A DNA stretch of 10,756 bases from Promethearchaeota archaeon (GCA_014729055.1 WJKO01000856.1:1-10756), one strand, 5' to 3'. Positions 1 to 6,666 are shown, numbered from the stretch's first letter. The notes: generated from the sequence alone by a model not told the origin. Numbers and translations: made by a program.

Positions 1-281
1 ATAAAATAGCGGCTGCATTCCAAACAACGAAAGAAAGAATGAAGGAAGATCTTACACCTAAATTACAACAACTTAGAGAAAACGCAGCGCATATCAAGAA
101 GGATGTGTTAGGTAACTTATTAGAGGAATTAAAAGAGTTTACGGTTCAGAAATATGGATTCAGCCGATTAGTGTTCGATATGAGTAAAATGTCCCGTAAG
201 TACAGTAAAGATGCAAAATCAATGATGTCTCCTGAAGATCTCCAAGAATTAGAAGAACATATCGAAAAATGGTTGTCTTAA
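1..281 (+). CDS. Hypothetical helical protein, C-terminal part (5' end outside window)
   Basis: I do not recognise this protein. The frame ending at TAA 279-281 is open all the way to the left edge: from base 3 it reads KIAAAFQTTKER before the first ATG at 39. That ATG has no convincing Shine-Dalgarno or TATA box in front of it, so the gene probably starts outside the window and this is its last 92 or so codons. The visible part is highly charged and predicted mostly helical (Lys/Glu-rich, with leucine spacing such as LGNLLEELKEF), ending in an acidic helix EDLQELEEHIEKWLS. No transmembrane segment, cysteine pair or catalytic motif is visible. It could be a coiled-coil or adaptor-like protein. 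If ATG 39 is the true start, the product would be only 80 residues. A T8 tract follows the stop. Confidence 0.6.
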   Translation, partial: KIAAAFQTTKERMKEDLTPKLQQLRENAAHIKKDVLGNLLEELKEFTVQKYGFSRLVFDMSKMSRKYSKDAKSMMSPEDLQELEEHIEKWLS

Positions 282-287
282 TTATTA

Positions 288-295
288 TTTTTTTT
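288..295 (+). terminator. T8 transcription terminator
   Basis: A run of eight T begins 7 bases after the stop codon at 281 and is followed by further T-rich sequence (TTTATTTTATTG at 301-312). No strong hairpin precedes it. Archaeal RNA polymerase terminates at oligo-T tracts without a hairpin, so this probably ends the upstream gene. Confidence 0.55.
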
Positions 296-342
296 CATCA
301 TTTATTTTATTGTAAAAGCGACTTTAGATTTCCTCGATTGCC

Positions 343-356
343 AAAATGTTTATATA
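343..356 (+). promoter_or_regulatory. Archaeal BRE/TATA promoter for a leaderless transcript
   Basis: AAAATG (343-348) followed by TTTATATA (349-356) matches the archaeal BRE plus TATA layout. The TATA centre is about 26 bases before ATG 379. Archaeal transcription usually starts 22-27 bases past the TATA centre, so the mRNA should begin at or next to the start codon. No Shine-Dalgarno is seen in between, which agrees with a leaderless message. Confidence 0.65.
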
Positions 357-378
357 GGTATTTTACCCTACTTTCGTC

Positions 379-612
379 ATGGATAAACAAGCCTATCATT
401 ACTACCAGCAGCAGCTGGCTAAGCTCGAATATGACATATTAAATTGCACCGATCCCCAAGAAAAACAAGAACTCGAAGCCCAACGAGAAGAATTTCAAAC
501 TCTATGGGATAATAATCTTGGGGCTCTTTATTGGCGTGTGGTTCCTTACAGCCTATCCTTCGTTGAAATTATTCAACGGGTTGTTATTTTCAATCCAAGG
601 CACCATTCATAA
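379..612 (+). CDS. Small membrane protein, N-terminal part (frame broken at 520-523)
   Basis: ATG 379 is well placed behind the TATA box. The first 46 residues (MDKQAYHYYQ to LWDNN) form a charged, glutamine- and glutamate-rich amphipathic helix, probably a cytoplasmic coiled coil. Past base 517 the product of this frame (ALYWRVVPYS...NPRHHS, ending at 612) looks like out-of-frame read-through. Meanwhile the +1 frame acquires a hydrophobic membrane segment and a well-formed C-terminal domain. Deleting one G from GGGG at 520-523 gives NNLGLFIGVWFL and one continuous 129-residue protein ending at 769. I therefore regard 379-517 as the genuine 5' half of a single gene. The break may be a sequencing or assembly indel, a real frameshift mutation or programmed slippage at the G run. 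The family is not recognised. Confidence 0.6.
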   Translation: MDKQAYHYYQQQLAKLEYDILNCTDPQEKQELEAQREEFQTLWDNNLGALYWRVVPYSLSFVEIIQRVVIFNPRHHS

Positions 613-769
613 GGCAGAATATCCGAATTTTTCCTTTGAAATTAATGGAGTTCGGATAAAGATCACTGCACCACAATATCGGGCACTTCAAGATGGTAAA
701 GACTACACGATTTATTATGTAAAACCATATTTCGGGCATAAAATGATTATTTCAATTGCGGAAGTCTAA
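518..769 (+). CDS. Small membrane protein, transmembrane and C-terminal part
   Basis: This is the continuation of the gene begun at 379, in the +1 frame. If translated on its own it would have to start at TTG 518, with no ribosome site, so joining through the G run is more natural. The frame begins with a hydrophobic stretch (LGLFIGVWFLTAYP, then LKLFNGLLFSI) that is one long or two short membrane segments. About 55 residues follow with strand-like alternation (FSFEINGVRIKITA, KDYTIYYVKPYF, KMIISIAEV), suggesting a small beta domain. Small membrane proteins ending in a segment like 'YxIYYVxxxxxxIISIxE' look familiar among prokaryotic proteins of unknown function, but I cannot name a family. 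A T-run and palindrome follow the stop at 769. Confidence 0.6.
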   Translation: MGLFIGVWFLTAYPSLKLFNGLLFSIQGTIHKAEYPNFSFEINGVRIKITAPQYRALQDGKDYTIYYVKPYFGHKMIISIAEV

Positions 770-779
770 TTTTAAAAAC

Positions 780-810
780 TTTTTTCTCATTCCCAATCTT
801 TTTTAAAAAA
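780..810. terminator. Bidirectional terminator between convergent genes
   Basis: Between the stop of the membrane protein (769) and the stop of the methyltransferase (846, minus strand) lie two T6 runs on the plus strand (780-785 and 799-804). The second is followed directly by A6 (805-810), giving the perfect palindrome TTTTTTAAAAAA. The A6 reads as T6 on the minus strand, so each convergent gene has oligo-T just after its stop. This fits archaeal T-run termination from both sides. Confidence 0.5.
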
Positions 811-845
811 CGCACTTTCATTGCCATTTATTCCTATAAGATTCA

Positions 846-1886
846 CTACTTTTTTTGAAAAATTAAGCAATAATGATGATGGACATTTGATACGTATGTC
901 GTAGGATAACCCCAAATACCGAGAAACTTCTGATTTTGACACCAAATAAACTCTTGTTTCAAATCAAAAATTGATTGTAGCTTGTAACCAATGTCCCATG
1001 CAATGGGGCGCATGATTCCATCTTTATCACGAATGTTCTGCACAATGATACATATATAAGCGCCTTCCTTCAAGACTTTATCGATATCGGCAAAAATAGA
1101 ACATATTTCTTCTAAATATGACTGATAATTACTAATATTACCGATATCTGAGGGATCATTAGTATAAGTTTCATCAAAACCTTCTTTAATACGCTTTTTA
1201 TGAGCTGATTCAACACCACCTCTCGATGTACCCAAAATATTCCAATAAGGAGGAGAAGTTATAACAAAATCCGTCAACGGAAATTTATTTTTCTTCCATA
1301 CATCGAGAATATTTCTTGTGTCGTCGTTTATAACATGTAATTCTTGGGCGGATTTTTTATTGTGTTTAGCTATTATCTTAACACGTTTCTCAGCATAATC
1401 GGCATATTTTTTATTGATTTCTATCCCGCAACACTGACGATTTAGCTCTGAACAAGCAGCCAAAGTAGAGCCAATTCCCACAAACGGATCTAAAACAAAT
1501 CCATGGATTTTGGTAAAGAATTCGATAAAATGAGCTGCAAGACTGGGTGGAAAACTACCAGGATGGTCTTTGATCTCTTTCGGAATATCAGATGATTTTC
1601 CATCCGCTATGATCCAACTTTTTGTGCTTTTCAGCCATCTTCTTCCAGATAGGTCGTTTAACGTATTTCTTTTAGACCAATTCTGATCTTCGTCAAGAAT
1701 TGAATCGATTTTTCGAAGAACTGAGGCGGCTTGTCGTAATTTCTTAGCAGATAGTCTATAATTATCATTATGAAATTCTGAAACGCCTTCTTCCATGATT
1801 TTTTCTACATCATTCTTCAATTTCTTAACCCGATGTTTTTCCATTTCAGAAATATTATTATCTTCTCCAGTATCCACAAGAAACAC
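846..1886 (-). CDS. DNA methyltransferase (N4-cytosine / N6-adenine type)
   Basis: Predicted S-adenosylmethionine-dependent DNA amino-methyltransferase of the N-4/N-6 DNA methylase family. Motif X-like HPGSFPPSLA is at residues 108-117, AdoMet-binding motif I DPFVGIGS at 133-140 with motif II-like GIEI at 154-157, and catalytic motif IV TSPPYW at 210-215. The order X-I-IV, with the catalytic loop after the cofactor motif, is not the beta arrangement. SPPY (rather than DPPY) leans towards N4-cytosine methylation but does not prove it. The first 80 or so residues are a charged helical extension without a methylase motif. The C-terminus (FIWCQN..GIWGYPTTY) is typical of the fold. No restriction enzyme gene lies next to it, so it looks solitary. 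The GTG at 1886 is 22 bases past a TATA-like AATTAATTAT and could be leaderless. ATG 1844 is the alternative start. Confidence 0.85.
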   Translation of the reverse strand: MFLVDTGEDNNISEMEKHRVKKLKNDVEKIMEEGVSEFHNDNYRLSAKKLRQAASVLRKIDSILDEDQNWSKRNTLNDLSGRRWLKSTKSWIIADGKSSDIPKEIKDHPGSFPPSLAAHFIEFFTKIHGFVLDPFVGIGSTLAACSELNRQCCGIEINKKYADYAEKRVKIIAKHNKKSAQELHVINDDTRNILDVWKKNKFPLTDFVITSPPYWNILGTSRGGVESAHKKRIKEGFDETYTNDPSDIGNISNYQSYLEEICSIFADIDKVLKEGAYICIIVQNIRDKDGIMRPIAWDIGYKLQSIFDLKQEFIWCQNQKFLGIWGYPTTYVSNVHHHYCLIFQKK

Positions 1887-1902
1887 CCGATTTTTGAATC
1901 GA

Positions 1903-1912
1903 ATAATTAATT
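1903..1912 (-). promoter_or_regulatory. Possible TATA box of the methyltransferase gene
   Basis: Read on the minus strand this is AATTAATTAT, centred about 22 bases before the GTG at 1886. The surrounding DNA is AT-rich throughout, so the assignment is weak. It matters because it favours the GTG over ATG 1844. Confidence 0.3.
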
Positions 1913-1937
1913 GAAAATATCAATTTAATTTAACATT

Positions 1938-1998
1938 TATTTTCAACATTTATTTATTCTGGAACCAATTTCTTTATTAGTATTTTCAACATTTATTT
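1938..1998 (+). repeat. 18-bp perfect direct repeat in the divergent promoter
   Basis: TATTTTCAACATTTATTT occurs at 1938-1955 and again, without mismatch, at 1981-1998. The start-to-start distance is 43 bp, about four DNA helical turns. The core AACATTTATTT also occurs a third time at 1932-1942, partly overlapping the first copy. The right-hand copy contains the TATA-like TTTATTT just ahead of the deacetylase start. The repeats may be a duplicated core promoter or operator sites for a regulator of the divergent genes. Confidence 0.6.
1992..1998 (+). promoter_or_regulatory. Probable TATA box of the deacetylase-glycosidase operon
   Basis: TTTATTT at 1992-1998 is centred about 21 bases before ATG 2016. 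It lies inside the right-hand copy of the 18-bp repeat, with TTTTCAAC upstream in the BRE position. No Shine-Dalgarno lies between 1999 and 2015, so a leaderless or near-leaderless mRNA is expected. The box is a weaker match than the one at 349-356. Confidence 0.4.
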
Positions 1999-2015
1999 GA
2001 GAGTTTGATTTTTTC

Positions 2016-2729
2016 ATGGATATTTTATATTTGTCTCCCCACCCAGATGATGATGCCTCATGGTCTGCTGGCACGATTTATACGTTACTGAAACAAAATA
2101 ATAATATATTTGAATATGTTTTCACTAAGGGGGGCAAGGGAACGTTAAACCCCAATTTAAGAGGGAGCCCTTTAAGAAAAATTCGAGAACAAGAAGCATT
2201 AGAATTTAGAAAAAAGTTTCATCTTGCCAAATTGGAGTTTTTGGATTATTATGACCAAGGATTACCATTTAACAAAAAAATTGTGAGCGAGATTTTAAAT
2301 CTTCTATTGAATCATTCCTTTTCTGTGGTTTTTGCTCCATATCATAAGAAATCTTGGTTGAAAAACCATATAGATCATATAAACTTGGGGAAAGCAGCTC
2401 TAAAGGCAGTGAAGCTATATAACCAAGAAAAAAATATAAATCTTACAGGAGAAAATCAAAATCGCGGATTTCTGCCCCTGATGCAATATCATTCTCAAAA
2501 ACCCAATTGTTTTGTGGATGTTTCTCACCTATCTTACAAAATCTATCATTATATGCAAGATGTTTACCGGTCACAATGGCATACATTGATGACAAAGCTT
2601 CCTTTAAGATACATATTGTCCTACTATTATGGACGATATATCTCTTCTAAAAAAGCAGAGGGATTTTATTTAAGCTATCCGGGCACAAAAATAAAAATAA
2701 AAAAAGACGTGAAGATAAAATATGGATAA
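2016..2729 (+). CDS. PIG-L/LmbE-family zinc-dependent N-acetyl sugar deacetylase
   Basis: Predicted metal-dependent deacetylase of the PIG-L/LmbE superfamily, whose members remove acetyl groups from N-acetylglucosaminyl substrates such as GlcNAc-PI, or from related sugars. The N-terminal signature PHPDDD is at residues 8-13 (family consensus HPDDE, so the last acid is Asp rather than Glu). The second metal-site motif reads NHIDH at 117-121, where HPDH is more usual. The length of 237 residues is normal for the family. No signal peptide or membrane segment is seen, so it probably acts in the cytoplasm or on its inner face. The C-terminus is basic (KIKIKKDVKIKYG). The gene overlaps the next by 8 bases, which implies co-translation with a glycosidase and a shared carbohydrate substrate. 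The exact substrate cannot be read from the sequence. Confidence 0.85.
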   Translation: MDILYLSPHPDDDASWSAGTIYTLLKQNNNIFEYVFTKGGKGTLNPNLRGSPLRKIREQEALEFRKKFHLAKLEFLDYYDQGLPFNKKIVSEILNLLLNHSFSVVFAPYHKKSWLKNHIDHINLGKAALKAVKLYNQEKNINLTGENQNRGFLPLMQYHSQKPNCFVDVSHLSYKIYHYMQDVYRSQWHTLMTKLPLRYILSYYYGRYISSKKAEGFYLSYPGTKIKIKKDVKIKYG

Positions 2730-5223
2730 TTTTAGATCATTTCTACATTATCATCTTTTTAAATTGGGACTTAGATTAATGCGATATAAACACGCTGATC
2801 TCACCATGGATGAAGACGAGGAAGAATTTTGTTACTTTGCCAAACCCGTCATGCAATTAGGATTACCTTATGAAGGAACAGCAAGCATGGTAACTCATGA
2901 AGGTTATCTATATAATGAATCCTCAGAACTTCGGTTTTGGATTGGAAAGAACTTAATTCCCGTCAATAAAAGAGTTAAAAGACTAAAAAATGGCTATCTT
3001 CCCGAAGTTATCTACAAGCAAGAAGCAGACAATCTAATCTATGAATTTCGCATGTTTCAGATATGGTTAGATGAAGAGATGAATTCAACTCCAATTAATT
3101 TAATTAAAGTCTTGATTAAGAATAATACGGATACTATTGGCGATGCTAATGTTGCAACGGGATACAAGTTTGGTTCCAAATTCGATGATCATCGCGGCGG
3201 TATAATAAAACGTGATGCAAATAAACCGATGAAATTTTCTATGAAATGGGAATATTTATTTAAAAAACAGGAAGACGTCACAGAGGAAGGAGAGGGAAGA
3301 AAGCAAGAAGAGGAAAGAGGGAAAAGAGAGAAAGACGTAGCAGAGAAAGGAGGGGAAGGAGAGGACGCGAATACAGGGAAAGTCTCGTCGATAAGAGATG
3401 GTCATATTATTTACCAATGTCATTCTAATCAGTTTAAAGTTCGCTGTTTTAGATTTTTAGATGACGAGGAACCATATTCATTACAAAAACCGAACCCATA
3501 TAAAGGTGTATGGAGGAAGTCCAAATTCACAGGAATTATGAGATTTAATAAGAGCATGCAGCCCGGAGAGACTTCCGATTTATTACTTGTTTATCCTCGA
3601 TATCCGATATCTTCAGACAACGAAAAGGAGATTCATAAACTGATTTCTCTTCAATGGGAAAACTTTGAACAGAAATTCACTGACTTATGGAATAAAATGT
3701 TTGAAAATGGTATAGAGTTATCTATCCCCGAAGAAAAGGTGCAGAACACATCTAAGACATCTTTAATGAATAACTTTATGTGTCTAACGGCAATTGATGG
3801 AAGTATAGATAAAGAAATCGAACAGCATGTTAACCGATTCCAATATAATGATTTTTGGTTGAGGGATGGTGCTTTTTTTTCTAAAATGTATAATATTTTT
3901 GGGTACCCAGACATAGCAGAAAAAATTATAAGATGTTTTATGCGAAATCAGAAGAAGAACGGAGTATTTATGTCGCATTGGGGACAATATGATGGATTTG
4001 GTCAAGTTCTCTGGTCAATTGGAGAACATATTAAGATCAACCATGAAAAGGCATTAGATCTTGCGGAAAAAATAATTCCAAATGTTCAAGACGCAATTGA
4101 TTGGTTTTCTCAGAATGTCTATGAAGATTGTGTTGACGAAACGAAAATAGGTCTAATGCCCTCAACAAACGTCTTAGATAATGAACAGATTAGCGGAAGA
4201 TATACAGGACATAATATCTGGGCATGGAATGGTCTAAGTGGCATTGAAGAATATTATAAGTTATTGAAACAGGATGAAGAATTAAATAAATTAAAAGAGA
4301 TGAAGAGTAATTTTTCAAAAGACTTCAGAAATAGACTCGAGCAATGTGCTGTGAAGAACCAAAATTTTGCACCACCTGGTTTAAATATTGATGCAAAGAT
4401 TGGAATAGATTGGGGAAATCTACTCTTAATTTATCCCGGGTTGTTCTTAGATAAGGAACATTCAGTAGTTTCAACAACAATTGATAAATATAGAAATGAA
4501 AAATACGCTGAAGGAATAGCAACGTATACCCCTTATTTTCTACACCACTATCTAACTGAACGCATAGCCCAACAAAATATAATCAGAAACAAACAAAAAG
4601 AGGTACTTGAAGATTTTTATGCAATGTTAGTTCATACAGGATCATGTAATGGAGGTTTTGAATGGTGTATCCCTCCATATTGTAACCGGGATTATTACTT
4701 AGGAATATGGAGGTTTAAATTCTACAATTTCCCGCCACACGGGTGGTTTGCGCTCGCATTTAATACATTATTAAGAAATATGTTAATTCGTGAAGAAGAA
4801 AACAATCTGTTTATTTTTTCTGTAATCTCCCCAGAATGGCTAAAGACAACCCAAAAAATTTCTATATTAGACGCTCCAACTTACTTTGGTAAATTTTCAG
4901 TTACATTGGATATAAAAGACGTGGGTGAGAGTCAAATCGAGTCGAAATTGGAACTTAAAATCAATTCCATTAAAAGAGGATTAGACTCTATAAGAATGCC
5001 CTATCCCTTTTATATTGATGAAATAGAGGTTAAAAAAAAAAATAATGACGAAATTTCGGTCGAAAGAGCTGAGCGTTTATTGATAATTTCTGATATAAAG
5101 CCGAAAACAGATATTGAGTTGACTTTAACAATGAAATTTAAAGGATCCTTACCGAATGTGAGTTATCAATCTGCTGTTGACAATTATAAAAAGGAATTCC
5201 GTGAAAAAATCAATTCTCGATAG
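2722..5223 (+). CDS. Six-hairpin glycoside-hydrolase-like protein
   Basis: Large protein (833 residues) with a probable beta-rich N-terminal domain (about 1-330). An (alpha/alpha)6 six-hairpin catalytic-type domain (about 340-690) and a C-terminal beta domain (about 700-825) follow. Glucoamylase-like features are WLRDGAFF at 379-386, a GQ..W..GEH segment ending at 434-436, AWNGLSG, GGFEWCIPP at 644-652 and HGWFALAFNTLLRNM. I cannot assign a numbered GH family, and the catalytic acids are not certain (Asp382, Glu435 and Glu647 are candidates). No signal peptide is present, so a cytoplasmic role on sugars or glycoconjugates is likely. The start overlaps the deacetylase stop as ATGGATAA, with a weak GTGA ribosome site at 2709-2712. 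Residues 183-221 are a low-complexity Glu/Lys/Gly/Arg insertion. The stop at 5221-5223 touches the uvrA stop. Confidence 0.75.
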   Translation: MDNFRSFLHYHLFKLGLRLMRYKHADLTMDEDEEEFCYFAKPVMQLGLPYEGTASMVTHEGYLYNESSELRFWIGKNLIPVNKRVKRLKNGYLPEVIYKQEADNLIYEFRMFQIWLDEEMNSTPINLIKVLIKNNTDTIGDANVATGYKFGSKFDDHRGGIIKRDANKPMKFSMKWEYLFKKQEDVTEEGEGRKQEEERGKREKDVAEKGGEGEDANTGKVSSIRDGHIIYQCHSNQFKVRCFRFLDDEEPYSLQKPNPYKGVWRKSKFTGIMRFNKSMQPGETSDLLLVYPRYPISSDNEKEIHKLISLQWENFEQKFTDLWNKMFENGIELSIPEEKVQNTSKTSLMNNFMCLTAIDGSIDKEIEQHVNRFQYNDFWLRDGAFFSKMYNIFGYPDIAEKIIRCFMRNQKKNGVFMSHWGQYDGFGQVLWSIGEHIKINHEKALDLAEKIIPNVQDAIDWFSQNVYEDCVDETKIGLMPSTNVLDNEQISGRYTGHNIWAWNGLSGIEEYYKLLKQDEELNKLKEMKSNFSKDFRNRLEQCAVKNQNFAPPGLNIDAKIGIDWGNLLLIYPGLFLDKEHSVVSTTIDKYRNEKYAEGIATYTPYFLHHYLTERIAQQNIIRNKQKEVLEDFYAMLVHTGSCNGGFEWCIPPYCNRDYYLGIWRFKFYNFPPHGWFALAFNTLLRNMLIREEENNLFIFSVISPEWLKTTQKISILDAPTYFGKFSVTLDIKDVGESQIESKLELKINSIKRGLDSIRMPYPFYIDEIEVKKKNNDEISVERAERLLIISDIKPKTDIELTLTMKFKGSLPNVSYQSAVDNYKKEFREKINSR
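3274..3365 (+). repeat. Polypurine low-complexity insertion with an internal 60-bp-spaced duplication
   Basis: Inside the hydrolase gene, 3282-3365 contains only four pyrimidines in 84 bases, including an unbroken 31-base purine run at 3305-3335. A segment at 3274 (GACGTCACAGAGGAAGGA) recurs imperfectly 60 bases later at 3334 (GACGTAGCAGAGAAAGGA), in frame, giving DVTEEGEG and DVAEKGGEG in the protein. The stretch is visibly richer in G than its surroundings. It encodes a charged linker, residues about 183-221, between strands of the N-terminal domain. Confidence 0.6.
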
Positions 5224-6666
5224 TTATTTCTTCTTTTTATTTACGATCTTTTTCGTCTTCTTCTTTGGAATCTTCTCTGCTTCGGTATCTAAAGTTAAAA
5301 CTTCACGAAGATATTGCCCTGTGTAGGATTTTTCATCCTTGGCAATTTCTTCAGGAGTCCCTATCGCTACAACAGTGCCGCCTTTCTCTCCCCCTTCTGG
5401 ACCTAAATCAATAATGTTATCGGCAGACTTCACAATATCTAAGTTATGTTCAATAACAATGATCGTATTTCCATTGTTGACTAATCGCTGTAATACATCT
5501 ATTAAATATTTCACATCGTGGAAATGTAAACCAGTAGTGGGCTCATCTAAGATATATAAGGTATTTCCAGTGGATCGTTTTGAAAGTTCTCTCGAAAGTT
5601 TGATACGCTGAGCTTCGCCTCCACTCAAGGTGGTCGATGGTTGTCCTAGTTGAATATAGCCTAATCCAACGTCCACAACTGTTTGAAGAATCTTTTTTAT
5701 CTTAGGATGATTCTTAAAGAATTCTAGCGCCTCAGTATGCGTCATATGTAAAACATCATAGATATTTTTCTCATTGTATTTCACTTGGAGGGTTTCGTGA
5801 TTATATCTATGCCCATTACATACGTCACATTTAACGTAAACATCAGGTAGAAAATGCATTTCTATAAGATTATATCCCTTTCCGCCGCATTTTTCACACC
5901 TTCCACCTTTCGTATTAAAGGAAAATCTTCCTTTCTTATATCCTCTGATCTTTGCCTCTTCAGTTTTTGCAAATAGCTTTCTTATATAATCAAATGATTT
6001 CGTGTAGGTTGCAGGTATTGAGCGAGGCGTCCGACCTATTGGACTTTGGTCAATATTGATGATTTTATCAATGAAATCTAAACCCTCTATTTTTTTGTAT
6101 TCAGCATTAGCTTTCGGTTCTCGTTTTCTAAGAGCATCCTTTACAGCAGTTACTAAAACTTGTTCAACCAAACTCGATTTGCCAGCACCACTAACCCCAG
6201 TAACGCAATTAAAGACACCTAAAGGAATTGCAACATCGATTGATTTTAGATTATTAGCTGACGCACCGTATACTTTAAGAAATCCTTTTTCAGATTTTCT
6301 TCTAACCTTTGGAACTTCAATCTTTAGAGTTTTTGCAAGATATTTGCCTGTTAAACTGACTTTGTCTTTTATAATATCTTCCAATGTACCTGATACTACC
6401 ACTTCTCCTCCGTTCTCCCCTGCGCCTGGACCTAAATCTACAATATAATCTGATTGTCGAATTACATCCTCATCATGTTCCACAATTAAAACAGTATTTC
6501 CGCGGTCTCTCAATTCCTTTAACATATTAATTAGTTTGTTCTTATCTTTGGGATGTAATCCAATAGTTGGTTCATCTAAAACGTATAGGATGCCAACTAG
6601 ATTAGATCCTATTTGTGTTGCCAGTCGTATACGCTCTGATTCACCCCCAGAGAGCGTCCTAGACAA
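5224..6666 (-). CDS. uvrA: UvrABC excinuclease subunit A, C-terminal half
   Basis: Second half of the DNA damage-recognition ATPase of nucleotide excision repair. Numbered from the TTG at 6666, it begins with the ABC signature LSGGES of nucleotide-binding domain I (residues 5-10) and its Walker B VLDEPTIGLH (29-38). It continues with Walker A of domain II GVSGAGKSS (157-165) and the zinc module CEKC (257-260) with CDVC (280-283). The signature TLSGGEAQR (347-354) and Walker B ILDEPTTGLH follow. The TTG is only the first permissible start in the open frame, and no ribosome site precedes it. The 24 codons before it (6667-6738) still encode UvrA consensus back to the TAA at 6739-6741. The natural reading is one 984-position UvrA interrupted by that stop. 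The tail ends in an unusual lysine-rich sequence, PKKKTKKIVNKKKK. Confidence 0.9.
   Translation of the reverse strand: MSRTLSGGESERIRLATQIGSNLVGILYVLDEPTIGLHPKDKNKLINMLKELRDRGNTVLIVEHDEDVIRQSDYIVDLGPGAGENGGEVVVSGTLEDIIKDKVSLTGKYLAKTLKIEVPKVRRKSEKGFLKVYGASANNLKSIDVAIPLGVFNCVTGVSGAGKSSLVEQVLVTAVKDALRKREPKANAEYKKIEGLDFIDKIINIDQSPIGRTPRSIPATYTKSFDYIRKLFAKTEEAKIRGYKKGRFSFNTKGGRCEKCGGKGYNLIEMHFLPDVYVKCDVCNGHRYNHETLQVKYNEKNIYDVLHMTHTEALEFFKNHPKIKKILQTVVDVGLGYIQLGQPSTTLSGGEAQRIKLSRELSKRSTGNTLYILDEPTTGLHFHDVKYLIDVLQRLVNNGNTIIVIEHNLDIVKSADNIIDLGPEGGEKGGTVVAIGTPEEIAKDEKSYTGQYLREVLTLDTEAEKIPKKKTKKIVNKKKK
5227..5250 (+). terminator. T-rich terminator of the hydrolase gene inside uvrA
   Basis: Just after the hydrolase stop (5223) the plus strand reads TATTTCTTCTTTTTATTTACG and then CTTTTTCG. 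These T-runs are the complement of the AAA/AAG codons of the lysine-rich UvrA tail. Because the two stop codons touch, any oligo-T terminator for the plus-strand operon has to lie here, inside the opposing gene. Confidence 0.35.

Noticed and set aside
846..1886. Complete restriction-modification or other defence island
   Set aside because: No nuclease, specificity subunit, ATPase or toxin gene is found beside the methyltransferase; its neighbours are a small membrane protein and a sugar deacetylase.
3651..4522. Minus-strand open frames within the hydrolase gene (3651-3914, 3784-4005, 4325-4522)
   Set aside because: They are antisense to a long, motif-bearing coding region, have low-complexity Phe/Ser/Ile-rich products and no promoter or ribosome site.
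5339..6448. Plus-strand open frames opposite uvrA (5339-5611 and 6056-6448)
   Set aside because: They mirror conserved UvrA codons on the other strand; their Ser/Pro/Thr-rich products look like antisense translation.
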